From the NCBI RefSeq assembly GCF_024137025.1, contig NZ_JAMYJR010000036.1:1-57643 (forward strand): 57,643 nucleotides of DNA. The letters are read 5' to 3'. Below are positions 9,113 to 16,483 of this stretch, piece after piece; positions within the stretch are counted from its first letter, which is position 1; every line of letters starts with the position of its first letter. Made by a program: the position numbers and the translations under genes. Origin of the DNA: Paractinoplanes aksuensis. Its GTDB lineage: Bacteria > Actinomycetota > Actinomycetes > Mycobacteriales > Micromonosporaceae. The notes below the pieces were generated by a model. The model had not been told where the DNA came from and did no database searches. It saw only the letters and a list, made by a program, of their open reading frames with translations.

Positions 9113-10065
9113 GCCACCGCCCGGTCAACCAGCGTCTTGAGAATGTGGCCCAGGTCTTGCCCAGCCGCCTGCACGGCCAACGGCAGCAACGACGTCTCGG
9201 TCATGCCGGGCGACACGTTGATGCCCAGCACCTGAGGCGACCCGTCCTCAGCCACGATCAGGTCGACGCGGGACAGGTCGCGCAGTCCGAGGGCCTTGTG
9301 CGCGGCCAGCGCCGTCTCCGACACGCGCGCCGCCACCTCGGGCGACAGGCGGGCCGGCGTGTGCCAGGTGGTGAGGCCGGCCGTGTAGCGCGCCGCATAG
9401 TCGTAGACGCCGTCGCGCGGGACGATCTCGACGATCGGCAGGGTCTGCGGGCCGGCGCCCAGGTCGACGATCGACACCGCCACGTCCATGCCGGGCACGA
9501 ACTTTTCAACCAGCGCCGTCGAGTCGTACGCGAAGCAGCCGACCATCGCCGGCGGCAGTGCACTTTCCTCGCGGACCACCGCGGCCCCCAGGCCCGAACC
9601 GCCCTGGGCCGGCTTGACCATCAGCGGCAGGCCGAGCCGGTCGACGATGCGGTCTAGCACCGCCACCGCGCCCAGCTCGGAGAACCGGTCGTGCGGCAGC
9701 GCCACCCAGTCCGGCGTCGGGATGCCGGCCTCGCGCAGCATCGACTTGGCCGACGGCTTGTCCCAGGCCAGGCGGGCCGCCCGGGCGTCGCAGCCCACGT
9801 AGGGCACGCCGCACAGGTCGAGCACCCCGCGCAGCGAACCGTCTTCGCCCGTGGCGCCGTGCAGAGCGATCACCACCGCATCGGGCGGATCCTCTTGCAG
9901 CGAGGGCAGCAGAGTTACGTCGGCGTCACGCATCTCGGCACTCAGGCCGGTGGCGCGCAGCGCGTCGAGGACGCGCCGGCCCGAGCGCAATGAGACGTCC
10001 CGTTCGTAGGAGAGGCCGCCGGCCAGAACCATCACGCGCACTTCGTCACCCATGCTGGAGATCAT
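9097..10065 (-). CDS. D-Ala-D-Ala ligase-like ATP-grasp protein
   Basis: A 322-residue ATP-grasp protein of the Ddl family, which joins two D-alanines for peptidoglycan. Visible are the N-terminal AGGLSYERDVSLRSG, HGATGEDGSLRG, the glycine-rich ATP loop VKPAQGGSGLGAAVV and the terminal motif NVSPGMTETSLLP. The metal-binding segment normally reads E-x-N; here it reads LGINVSPGMT, so the Mg-binding Glu is Gly while the Asn and an upstream Asp (RVDLIV) remain. This makes the catalytic assignment uncertain. The ATG at 10065 overlaps the stop of the aminotransferase gene (ATGA), which supports this start over the ATG at 10053. The two genes are translationally coupled. The C-terminal residues come from a direct repeat. 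Confidence 0.8.
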   Translation of the reverse strand: MISSMGDEVRVMVLAGGLSYERDVSLRSGRRVLDALRATGLSAEMRDADVTLLPSLQEDPPDAVVIALHGATGEDGSLRGVLDLCGVPYVGCDARAARLAWDKPSAKSMLREAGIPTPDWVALPHDRFSELGAVAVLDRIVDRLGLPLMVKPAQGGSGLGAAVVREESALPPAMVGCFAYDSTALVEKFVPGMDVAVSIVDLGAGPQTLPIVEIVPRDGVYDYAARYTAGLTTWHTPARLSPEVAARVSETALAAHKALGLRDLSRVDLIVAEDGSPQVLGINVSPGMTETSLLPLAVQAAGQDLGHILKTLVDRAVARSAD

Positions 10066-11372
10066 GCCAAGTCGGGGCCGGGAGCATCCGCGGCGGCCGT
10101 GCCCCGGCGCCGCGCGTGCGAGCCGCCGATGGACGGGCCGAAGACGGCCCGCATCGCCAGCTCTTGCTCCATCACCCCGGACAGGCGCCGGATGCCCTCG
10201 CGGATGCGCTCGGGCGAGGAGAACGAGAAGTTGAGCCGCATGTTGTTGCGGCCAGTGCCGTCGGCGTAGAAGCCCGTGCCGGGCACGTAGGCGACCCGCG
10301 CGGCGATCGCGCGCGGCATCATCGCCTTGGAGTCGAGGCCCTCGGGCAACGTCGCCCACACGAACAGGCCGCCGGTCGGGTGGGTCCAGCTGCTGCCGGG
10401 CGGCATGAGGTCGCGCAGTGAGGTGAGCATGGCGTCGCGGCGCTCGCGGTAGATCTCGCGATAGACCTTGATCTGCTCCTGCCACGGCATCGTCGACAGA
10501 TACTGCGTCACCGCGCCCTGCGCGAACGCGCTCGGGCAGAGCACGTTGGCCTCGCTCATCATCACGAGCTTTTCCCGTACGGCGTGCGGCGCCAGAATCC
10601 AGCCGACGCGCAGCCCCGGGGCGAAGGTCTTGGAGAACGTGCTGACGTAGAAGACACCCTCACGACGGCGCGCCCGCATCGGCAACGGCGCCTCACCCTC
10701 GAACGACAACATGCCGTACGGATCGTCCTCGACCACCAGCAGGCCGGCCCGCTCGCAGATGTCGAGCACTTGTTCGCGCCGCTCGGCGGTCAGCGTGACG
10801 CCGGCCGGGTTTTGGAACGTCGGGATCGTGTAGAGGAACTTGGCCTTGCGGCCGGACCGTTCAACGGCGGCGATCGCCTCTTCCAGCGCGGCCGGGATGA
10901 GCCCGTCGTCGTCCATCGGGACGTGCTTGACCTGGGCCTGGGCCGCCTGAAAGACACCGAGCGCGCCCACGTAGCTGGGGCCCTCGGCCAGCACCACGTC
11001 GCCCGGGTCGAGGAACAGGCGGGCCAGCAGGTCGAGCGCCTGCTGACCGCCGACCGTGACCACCACGTCGTCGGGTGACGCACCGTGGATGCCGGACAGG
11101 GCCATGACCTCGCAGATGCGCTCGCGCAGGTCGACCGTGCCCTGGCCGATGCCGTACTGAAGAGAACTGGCACCTTGCTCGGCGGCGAGCTTGTTGAGCA
11201 TTTCGCCGACCGCGTCGAGCGGCAGGGCGGCGATGTAGGGCGACCCGCCGGCGAGCGACACGACCTCGGGACGACTTGCCACTGCGAACAGTGCGCGGAT
11301 CTCGGAGGTGGTCATGCCACGCACCCGACGCGCGTACCGATCGGTGTAGTCGTCCTGAGTAGTGCCGGTCAT
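10062..11372 (-). CDS. PLP-dependent class I/II aminotransferase
   Basis: A 436-residue fold-type I aminotransferase most like 2-aminoadipate/aromatic aminotransferases (LysN/KAT II type). It has LAGGSPYIAALP near the N-terminus, the LQYGIGQG substrate motif, PTFQNPAGVTLT, the PLP-phenol Asp/Tyr in VEDDPYG, and the Schiff-base lysine in VSTFSKTFAPGLRVGW. The C-terminal arginine is in NNMRLNFSF. All key residues are present, so it should be active; the amino donor is not predictable. The start has a good GAGGTGA ribosome-binding site. The final 35 residues are disordered. The stop overlaps the start of the Ddl-like gene, so the pair is probably one operon that may link amino-acid supply to a D-amino-acid or dipeptide ligase step. 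Confidence 0.88.
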   Translation of the reverse strand: MTGTTQDDYTDRYARRVRGMTTSEIRALFAVASRPEVVSLAGGSPYIAALPLDAVGEMLNKLAAEQGASSLQYGIGQGTVDLRERICEVMALSGIHGASPDDVVVTVGGQQALDLLARLFLDPGDVVLAEGPSYVGALGVFQAAQAQVKHVPMDDDGLIPAALEEAIAAVERSGRKAKFLYTIPTFQNPAGVTLTAERREQVLDICERAGLLVVEDDPYGMLSFEGEAPLPMRARRREGVFYVSTFSKTFAPGLRVGWILAPHAVREKLVMMSEANVLCPSAFAQGAVTQYLSTMPWQEQIKVYREIYRERRDAMLTSLRDLMPPGSSWTHPTGGLFVWATLPEGLDSKAMMPRAIAARVAYVPGTGFYADGTGRNNMRLNFSFSSPERIREGIRRLSGVMEQELAMRAVFGPSIGGSHARRRGTAAADAPGPDLA

Positions 11373-11539
11373 GCGGCTTCACCTCGCAGGTGAGAAGACA
11401 GTTGGTGGAATCGTAGCCGCGCGGTGCGACAGAAGCCCTCGATTAACCAGTCACTGTGCCCGAGCTGGTCCCGTTCATGACTATTGCGGCGTAGGATCCC
11501 ACCCGGGGCGCTGGGCCCGATGACGCCGAGGGGGATGCA

Positions 11540-12208
11540 GTGTCGCGACGCCTGGTCAACCTCACGCTGGACACGCTCGGAGACCTTCCCCGGCCGTGCA
11601 GCCAGTGTGTCTTCTGGGAGCTCGACCCGGTCGCGGCCGAGCGCGCGTGCGCCTCGGGCGACCCGGGGCTCGAGAAAGAAGCGTGGGTCTCGCAGACCCT
11701 GCTCGAGTGGGGCTCCTGCGGCAAGCTGGCCTACGTCGACGGCATGCCGGCCGGTTTTGTGATGTACGCCCCGCCGGCTTATGTCCCCCGTTCGATGGCC
11801 TTCCCGACCTCGCCCGTGAGCGCCGACGCCGCCCTGCTGATGACCGCGCACGTGGTGGCCTCGTTTGCCGGGGGCGGGCTGGGCCGCATGCTCGTGCAGG
11901 GCGTCGCCCGCGACCTGACCAAGCGTGGGGTCAAGGCGATCGAGGCGTTCGGCGACGCGAAGTTCGGCGAGGCCGACGACGAGAAGCAGACGGGCTGTGT
12001 CGCCCCGGTCGACTTCTTCTTGTCGGTCGGCTTCAAGACCGTGCGCCCGCACCCGCGCTTCCCCCGGCTGCGCCTCGAGCTGCGCACCGCCCTGTCGTGG
12101 AAGTCCGACGTCGAGTACGCACTCGAGAAGCTTCTCGGTTCGATGAGCCCCGAGACGTTGCTGCGGCCGGTGCGCCCGGCCACAGCCACCCGTAGCGTCG
12201 AGAGCTGA
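11540..12208 (+). CDS. GNAT family N-acetyltransferase
   Basis: A 222-residue protein with a GTG start preceded by a GAGGGGG ribosome-binding site. A short cysteine motif (PCSQCVFWEL, residues 18-27) precedes a GNAT-type core. The acetyl-CoA-binding segment is the region ending GGGLGRMLVQGVARDLTKRG. The gene occupies the place of a conserved GNAT-like gene next to cwlM in other actinobacteria (the Rv3916c position in Mycobacterium tuberculosis). Its substrate is unknown. It converges on cwlM, and the two stop codons abut exactly (TGATCA at 12206-12211). Confidence 0.82.
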   Translation: MSRRLVNLTLDTLGDLPRPCSQCVFWELDPVAAERACASGDPGLEKEAWVSQTLLEWGSCGKLAYVDGMPAGFVMYAPPAYVPRSMAFPTSPVSADAALLMTAHVVASFAGGGLGRMLVQGVARDLTKRGVKAIEAFGDAKFGEADDEKQTGCVAPVDFFLSVGFKTVRPHPRFPRLRLELRTALSWKSDVEYALEKLLGSMSPETLLRPVRPATATRSVES

Positions 12209-13357
12209 TCAGCCCTTGCTCGACAGCGCCATGCGCAGCTGGCGCACGTCGATCGAACCGGTGGGCACGTCGGCCTCGACGGGGTAGTACATGCGCTGCA
12301 CGGCGGCCAGGATCGCCTCGACGATCTGCTCGCGGAACAGCGGGTTGACCAGCCGGTCCCGGTCAAGCGGCGAGGTCAGATAACCCAGATCCACCCGTAC
12401 GGCGGGCATGCGGGTCAGTCGCAGCAGCTCCCACGTCTTGGCGTGGATGCGGCAGTCGCGCATGCCGGTGCGTACGACGATCTCGCGCTGGACCAGGTTG
12501 GCCAGCCGCTCCCCCACCGTCGAGCTGAGCCCGCTGCCGGTGCCGTAGTGGTAGGTCGCCACACCGTCGGCCACCTCGTTGTCGTGCCCGTCGAGGTGCA
12601 GCGAGATCAGCAGGTCGGCGCCGAGGCTGTTGGCCAGCCCGGCCCGCTCGGCGCTGCCGATGGACTCGGCCGGCTTGGGCCCGCGGGTCATGTGGACGCG
12701 CATGCCGGCCGCGGCGAGCCGGCCCTCGAGCCGGTTGGCCAGGTCGTAGACGAGGTCGGCCTCGCTCCAGCGCAGCGGACCGTCGGGCACCACGACGCCC
12801 TGGTCGTCACCGCCGCCGTGGCCCGGGTCGATCACGATCGTCTTGCCGACCAGGTTGGTGCCGGCCTGCCGGAACGCCTCGGCCTCGCGCAGCCACTGCG
12901 GGCGGCCGCCGACGACCTTGCGGCCGAGCTGGCGCAGCGCCTTCATGGTCTGGGGGCCGCAGGAGCCGTCGGAGGTCAGGCCGACCTCGCGCTGGAACTG
13001 GGCGACGGCGCGGGCCGTGCGCGGACCGTAGATCGAGTCGGGCCGACCGGAGTCGAAGCCCATCTCGAGGAGTCGTTCCTGCAGGGTGCGCACGTCCTCG
13101 CCGACCAGCGCGTCGGGCACCGAGTGGAACAGGGTGCGGGCGCCGAGCCGCCAGCGGGACGCGTCGAGCGCACCCCACGTCTCGTCGCCGACCAGACCGT
13201 CCACGCCGAGCCCGCGGCCCTGCTGGAAGGCCCGCACCGCGGTGTCCATGGCGTCGTCGAAGACATCCCCGGCGGACTCCAGCAGTTCGAGTCCGACCAG
13301 GATCGACCGGATCTCGGCAACGGCCGGGCCGCTGTCTCCACGTCGGATGGAACGCAC
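12209..13357 (-). CDS. cwlM: CwlM-type amidase_3 homologue, peptidoglycan synthesis regulator
   Basis: A 382-residue protein with two N-terminal peptidoglycan-binding-1 repeats (about residues 5-65 and 85-140) and a C-terminal Amidase_3 domain (about 170-355). There is no signal peptide, as in mycobacterial CwlM, which acts in the cytoplasm as a regulator of MurA rather than as a hydrolase. Zinc ligands are visible in IDPGHGG, SEADLVYDLA and ISLHLDGHDN. The catalytic Glu of active amidases (E-x-G-F/Y) is replaced by Asp in VRVDLGYLTS. Position next to trxA-trxB and sigM matches the conserved cwlM locus. I am confident of family and position; the regulatory role is transferred from mycobacteria. 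Confidence 0.88.
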   Translation of the reverse strand: MRSIRRGDSGPAVAEIRSILVGLELLESAGDVFDDAMDTAVRAFQQGRGLGVDGLVGDETWGALDASRWRLGARTLFHSVPDALVGEDVRTLQERLLEMGFDSGRPDSIYGPRTARAVAQFQREVGLTSDGSCGPQTMKALRQLGRKVVGGRPQWLREAEAFRQAGTNLVGKTIVIDPGHGGGDDQGVVVPDGPLRWSEADLVYDLANRLEGRLAAAGMRVHMTRGPKPAESIGSAERAGLANSLGADLLISLHLDGHDNEVADGVATYHYGTGSGLSSTVGERLANLVQREIVVRTGMRDCRIHAKTWELLRLTRMPAVRVDLGYLTSPLDRDRLVNPLFREQIVEAILAAVQRMYYPVEADVPTGSIDVRQLRMALSSKG

Positions 13358-13410
13358 GCGTGACTCCCTAGATAACGAAGGACGACTCTGCGCAGAGTAC
13401 TCCGCACATG

Positions 13411-13447
13411 CCGACGCCCCGCATCCTCGAGGGGCGCGGGGCGTCGG
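13411..13447 (-). terminator. Hairpin between trxA and cwlM
   Basis: A perfect 12-bp stem (CCGACGCCCCGC at 13411-13422 with its complement at 13436-13447) and a 13-nt loop. It lies just after the trxA stop codon (minus strand). No U-tract follows on the minus strand, so it is a GC-rich I-shaped terminator or an mRNA-stabilising end. Confidence 0.7.
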
Positions 13448-13456
13448 AAATGACTG

Positions 13457-13783
13457 TCAGAGAGCCGATTCGATGAAGTTGACCAGGGCGCTCTTGGGCT
13501 TGGCGCCGGTGACCGAGCTGACCGGCTCACCGCCCTTGAAGATCGTGAGGGTCGGGACCGACATCACGCGGTAGGCCCGGGTGGTCTCCGGGTTCTCGTC
13601 GATGTTGACCTGGACGATCTCGACCTTGTCGCCCATCTCTTTGGCGATCTCGGCCAGCAGCGGGTCGACCTTCTTGCAGGGCGCGCACCACTCCGCCCAG
13701 AAGTCGACCAGCACGGGCTTGTCCGCTTGCAGCACGTCGCTCACAAAAGTGGCGTCCGTGACCGCCTTACCTGCAACTCCCAC
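13457..13783 (-). CDS. trxA: Thioredoxin with CAPC active site
   Basis: A 108-residue thioredoxin, the usual length. It reduces protein disulfides and is itself reduced by the thioredoxin reductase encoded 32 bp upstream. The fold is clear (PVLVDFWAEW, the cis-proline loop SVPTLTIF, the C-terminal helix). The active site is WCAPC instead of the usual WCGPC; the Gly-to-Ala change lies between the cysteines and may shift redox potential. The GTG start has the ribosome-binding site GGAGGG. It is the second gene of the trxB-trxA operon, followed by a strong hairpin. Confidence 0.93.
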   Translation of the reverse strand: MGVAGKAVTDATFVSDVLQADKPVLVDFWAEWCAPCKKVDPLLAEIAKEMGDKVEIVQVNIDENPETTRAYRVMSVPTLTIFKGGEPVSSVTGAKPKSALVNFIESAL

Positions 13784-13815
13784 TACGACCCTCCAGGTCT
13801 TCTTGCCGCGACTCT

Positions 13816-14775
13816 TTACAGCTCGACGAATGAGGCGATGAAACGCTCGGCGTCCAGCGCCGCCGCGGTGCCGGTGCCGGCGGCGGTGATGGCCTGCCGG
13901 TAGGTGTGGTCGACCAGGTCACCGGCGGCGAAGACGCCCGGGATGTTGGTGCGGGTCGACGGGTGGTCGACCTTGACGTAACCCTCGTCGTCGAGCTCGA
14001 TCTGGCCCTTGAACAGCTCGCTGCGTGGGTCGTGACCGATGGCCACGAACACACCGGTGACGTCGAGGACCTTTTCCTCGCCGGTCTTGATGTTGCGCAG
14101 ACGGGCACCGGAGACCTTGCCGTCGTGGCCGATGATCTCTTCGACCGTCGAGTCCCACTCGACCTTGATCTTCTCGTTGTTGAGCGCCCGCAGCTGCATG
14201 ACCTTGCTGGCCCGGAACGAGTCGCGCCGGTGCACGATCGTCACCGACTCGGCGAAGCGGGTGAGGAAGGTCGCCTCTTCCATCGCGGAGTCGCCACCGC
14301 CGACCACCACGATGTGGTGGTTGCGGAAGAAGAAGCCGTCACAGGTGGCACAGGACGAGACGCCGTGGCCGAGCAGTTCCTGCTCGCCGGGCACGCCCAG
14401 CGGGCGCCAGGCCGAGCCGGTGGAGAGGATCACGGCGCGGGCGAAGAACTGCTTGTCGCCGACCCAGACCGTCTTGAGGCCCTCGGTGCCGGCCTCGGTC
14501 GGCTTGTCGCCCAGCTCGACCCGGGTCACGTCGTCGGTGAGGAACTCGGCGCCGAACCGCTCGGCCTGGGCGCGCATGTTGTCCATGAGCTCGGGACCCA
14601 TGATCCCGTCACGGAAGCCGGGGAAGTTCTCGACCTCGGTCGTGGTCATCAGGGCGCCGCCGGACTGAACGCCCTCGATCACGAGCGGCTTGAGGTTCGC
14701 CCGGGCGGCGTACAGCGCCGCGGTGTACCCGGACGGTCCCGAACCGATGATGATCAGATTACGGACCTCGTCCAC
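13816..14775 (-). CDS. trxB: Thioredoxin reductase
   Basis: A 319-residue low-molecular-weight, NADPH-dependent flavoprotein that reduces thioredoxin. It has the N-terminal FAD motif GSGPSGYTAALYAA, the redox-active CATC (about residue 140, SSCATCDGFF), the NADPH motif VVGGGDSAMEEA and the C-terminal FAD segment FAAGDLVDHTYRQA. I chose the GTG at 14775 because GAGGAG lies 7 bp upstream; a longer frame begins at 14823 but its extra 16 residues are not conserved in the family. A GGGAAT/CGTT promoter of the disulfide-stress sigma type lies upstream. Confidence 0.95.
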   Translation of the reverse strand: MDEVRNLIIIGSGPSGYTAALYAARANLKPLVIEGVQSGGALMTTTEVENFPGFRDGIMGPELMDNMRAQAERFGAEFLTDDVTRVELGDKPTEAGTEGLKTVWVGDKQFFARAVILSTGSAWRPLGVPGEQELLGHGVSSCATCDGFFFRNHHIVVVGGGDSAMEEATFLTRFAESVTIVHRRDSFRASKVMQLRALNNEKIKVEWDSTVEEIIGHDGKVSGARLRNIKTGEEKVLDVTGVFVAIGHDPRSELFKGQIELDDEGYVKVDHPSTRTNIPGVFAAGDLVDHTYRQAITAAGTGTAAALDAERFIASFVEL

Positions 14776-14833
14776 TACCGACTCCTCAGTCTGCTCTTCG
14801 CCGGGATATCCGCTCGGCGACACTGCACGCTAG

Positions 14834-14861
14834 AACGCCATGTTGGGTACGCACCATTCCC
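14834..14861 (-). promoter_or_regulatory. SigR/SigH-type promoter of trxBA
   Basis: On the minus strand, GGGAAT (14856-14861) and CGTT (14834-14837) are separated by 18 bases. This matches the GGAAT-N18/19-GTT consensus of Streptomyces SigR and mycobacterial SigH, which drive thioredoxin operons under thiol stress. It lies 59 bp upstream of the trxB start. An alternative reader is the neighbouring SigM-type factor. Confidence 0.72.
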
Positions 14862-14908
14862 GCACAGGCAGCCGTGGCCGACCTCACGCGAGTTGTCTGG
14901 GGTGCCGT

Positions 14909-15760
14909 TCAGCGTACCGGGACTTTGTCGAACTCGTCGGCGCCCGCCGGGCGCGTGCCGCAGTCGGCGCCGACGGCCCAGACCCAGTCACCGTTCTCAG
15001 CAGTGAATCGGACGATCAGCGCCGATACACCATCGAACCGGGCGAAGTCCACGGTTTGCACCCCGATGACGCCACCGGCGTTCTCGCGCTCGATCGCCTC
15101 GAAGCACTCCTGGAGCGCGGCCGGGGCGGACAGGCGGGTCAGGGCCGGATCCTCGAGAGCGATGCGGCTGCGGTCGGCCTCGGCCGCGCCCATGGCCGGC
15201 GGGGAGGCTTTGCCGCTCGAGGCGAGGGAACTCGCCGGTTCCGTGGCCAGGGTGGCCCGGGTGTAGTTGGTGCCCGTGGCCAGGATGACCTCGCTGGGGG
15301 CGGACATCGCCTGGTCGGCCGATCCGCCGCCGGCCGTGGAACTGGCCGACTCGTCGCTCTGGGTGTCGTTGCTGGTGCCGGCGAGATAGTCGGCGCCGAA
15401 GCCGACAAAAGCGATGAACCCCGCCGCGATGGCGATCGGAGTCACCCAGCGCCGGCGGCGGCCCGCGGGCTCGGCGGTGGGCGCCGCGGCGTCCCCCTTG
15501 ACCAGGGTCAGGGCGGGCGCGCTGAACATGCCGTCGAGCCGCGCGGCCAGGTCGGCCGGCATCGGCTCGGGCTCGAGGCGGCCCAGCTCGGACTGGACCA
15601 GGGTGACGCCGCCGCTGAGCGACTCGTACGCCTCGCGCCAGTCCGGATCCTCAGCGATCAGGGTGGCCACCGCGGACTCGTCGGGGGTGCCCTCGAGGGC
15701 ACCACCGATGTAGTCCGCCAGCAGGTCGATGTCGACCCCGCTGAACTCGGCCCCGGTCAC
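14909..15760 (-). CDS. Anti-sigma-M-type membrane protein
   Basis: A 283-residue single-pass membrane protein. The cytosolic N-terminus (1-125) has a zinc-less anti-sigma-like helical part, followed by a transmembrane helix (WVTPIAIAAGFIAFVGFGADY, about 135-156). The rest is an Ala/Ser-rich extracytoplasmic domain with two cysteines (ALQECFEAI, VGADCGTRP) that could form a disulfide. It follows sigM with a GTGA overlap, which fixes the GTG start at 15760, and has GGAGGG upstream. In mycobacteria the gene between sigM and trxB2 has the same position and anti-sigma role; I infer that it holds SigM at the membrane. Confidence 0.83.
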   Translation of the reverse strand: MTGAEFSGVDIDLLADYIGGALEGTPDESAVATLIAEDPDWREAYESLSGGVTLVQSELGRLEPEPMPADLAARLDGMFSAPALTLVKGDAAAPTAEPAGRRRRWVTPIAIAAGFIAFVGFGADYLAGTSNDTQSDESASSTAGGGSADQAMSAPSEVILATGTNYTRATLATEPASSLASSGKASPPAMGAAEADRSRIALEDPALTRLSAPAALQECFEAIERENAGGVIGVQTVDFARFDGVSALIVRFTAENGDWVWAVGADCGTRPAGADEFDKVPVR

Positions 15761-16446
15761 CTCTGGTCCCTCCGTTCGTTGCGTCCGGGTGGCGGCTGCG
15801 CCGTACCCGGTCCGGATGGGACGGTTTCCGGCGCGTCCTGGTTCCCGGACCGGGGGTGACCGCTGTCTCTCCCCCGTAACTCGCCGAGCGCGAGCGCCAT
15901 CCGGGCCCGGCCGCGGGCGCACCGGCTCTTGATCGTGCCGACCGCCACGTCGAGGATCTCGGCCGCCTCGGCCACCGGGTAACCCTGGACGTCGACCAGC
16001 ACGATCGCGGCCCGCTGGTCGGCCGGCAGATCGGCCAGCGCCTGCCGCACGAGCAGCGACGTCTCGTGGTCGGTGACCGGCGCGGCCGGTTCCACACCCG
16101 ACGGCCGGTCGTCGGACCGGCTGCCGTCGGGCAGCGGCACAGTCGGGTGGGCCTGGCGGCGCCGGATGCGGTCGAGCGAGGCGTTCACCACGATGCGGTG
16201 CAGCCAGGTGGTGACGGCCGAGTCGCCGCGGAACCGGGCGGCGTTGCGATGGGCCGAGAGCAGTGCGTCCTGCACCGCGTCGGCCGCCTCTTCACGGTCG
16301 CCGATCGTGCGCAGGGCCACCGCCCACAGCCGGTCACGATGGCGCCGGACCAGCTCGCCGAAGGCCTCGCGGTCGCCGTCGACGTGGGCGCGCAGAAGCT
16401 CGGCGTCGCTCGTCCCCGCGTTGTCGGGGCCGTCCCCGGTGTTCAC
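15757..16446 (-). CDS. sigM: ECF RNA polymerase sigma factor SigM
   Basis: A 229-residue group IV sigma factor. Region 2 is residues 15-90, with RDRLWAVALRTIGDREEAADAVQDALL for core binding and TTWLHRIVVNASLDRIRR for -10 recognition. Region 4 is residues 125-185, with LPADQRAAIVLVDVQGYPVAEAAEIL and a helix-turn-helix ending VGTIKSRCARGRARM. The last 30 residues are disordered. Position beside the anti-sigma gene, trxBA and murJ matches sigM of Streptomyces and Mycobacterium. The stop overlaps the anti-sigma start, so the two are made stoichiometrically. No clear Shine-Dalgarno precedes the GTG. Confidence 0.92.
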   Translation of the reverse strand: MNTGDGPDNAGTSDAELLRAHVDGDREAFGELVRRHRDRLWAVALRTIGDREEAADAVQDALLSAHRNAARFRGDSAVTTWLHRIVVNASLDRIRRRQAHPTVPLPDGSRSDDRPSGVEPAAPVTDHETSLLVRQALADLPADQRAAIVLVDVQGYPVAEAAEILDVAVGTIKSRCARGRARMALALGELRGRDSGHPRSGNQDAPETVPSGPGTAQPPPGRNERRDQR

Positions 16447-16483
16447 GCTGACACGCTAACGAATAACTCGCGCGGGCGAGTGC

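Noticed and set aside
12443..13363. 306-codon plus-strand frame opposite cwlM
   Set aside because: Antisense shadow with no domain; cwlM is clear on the other strand.
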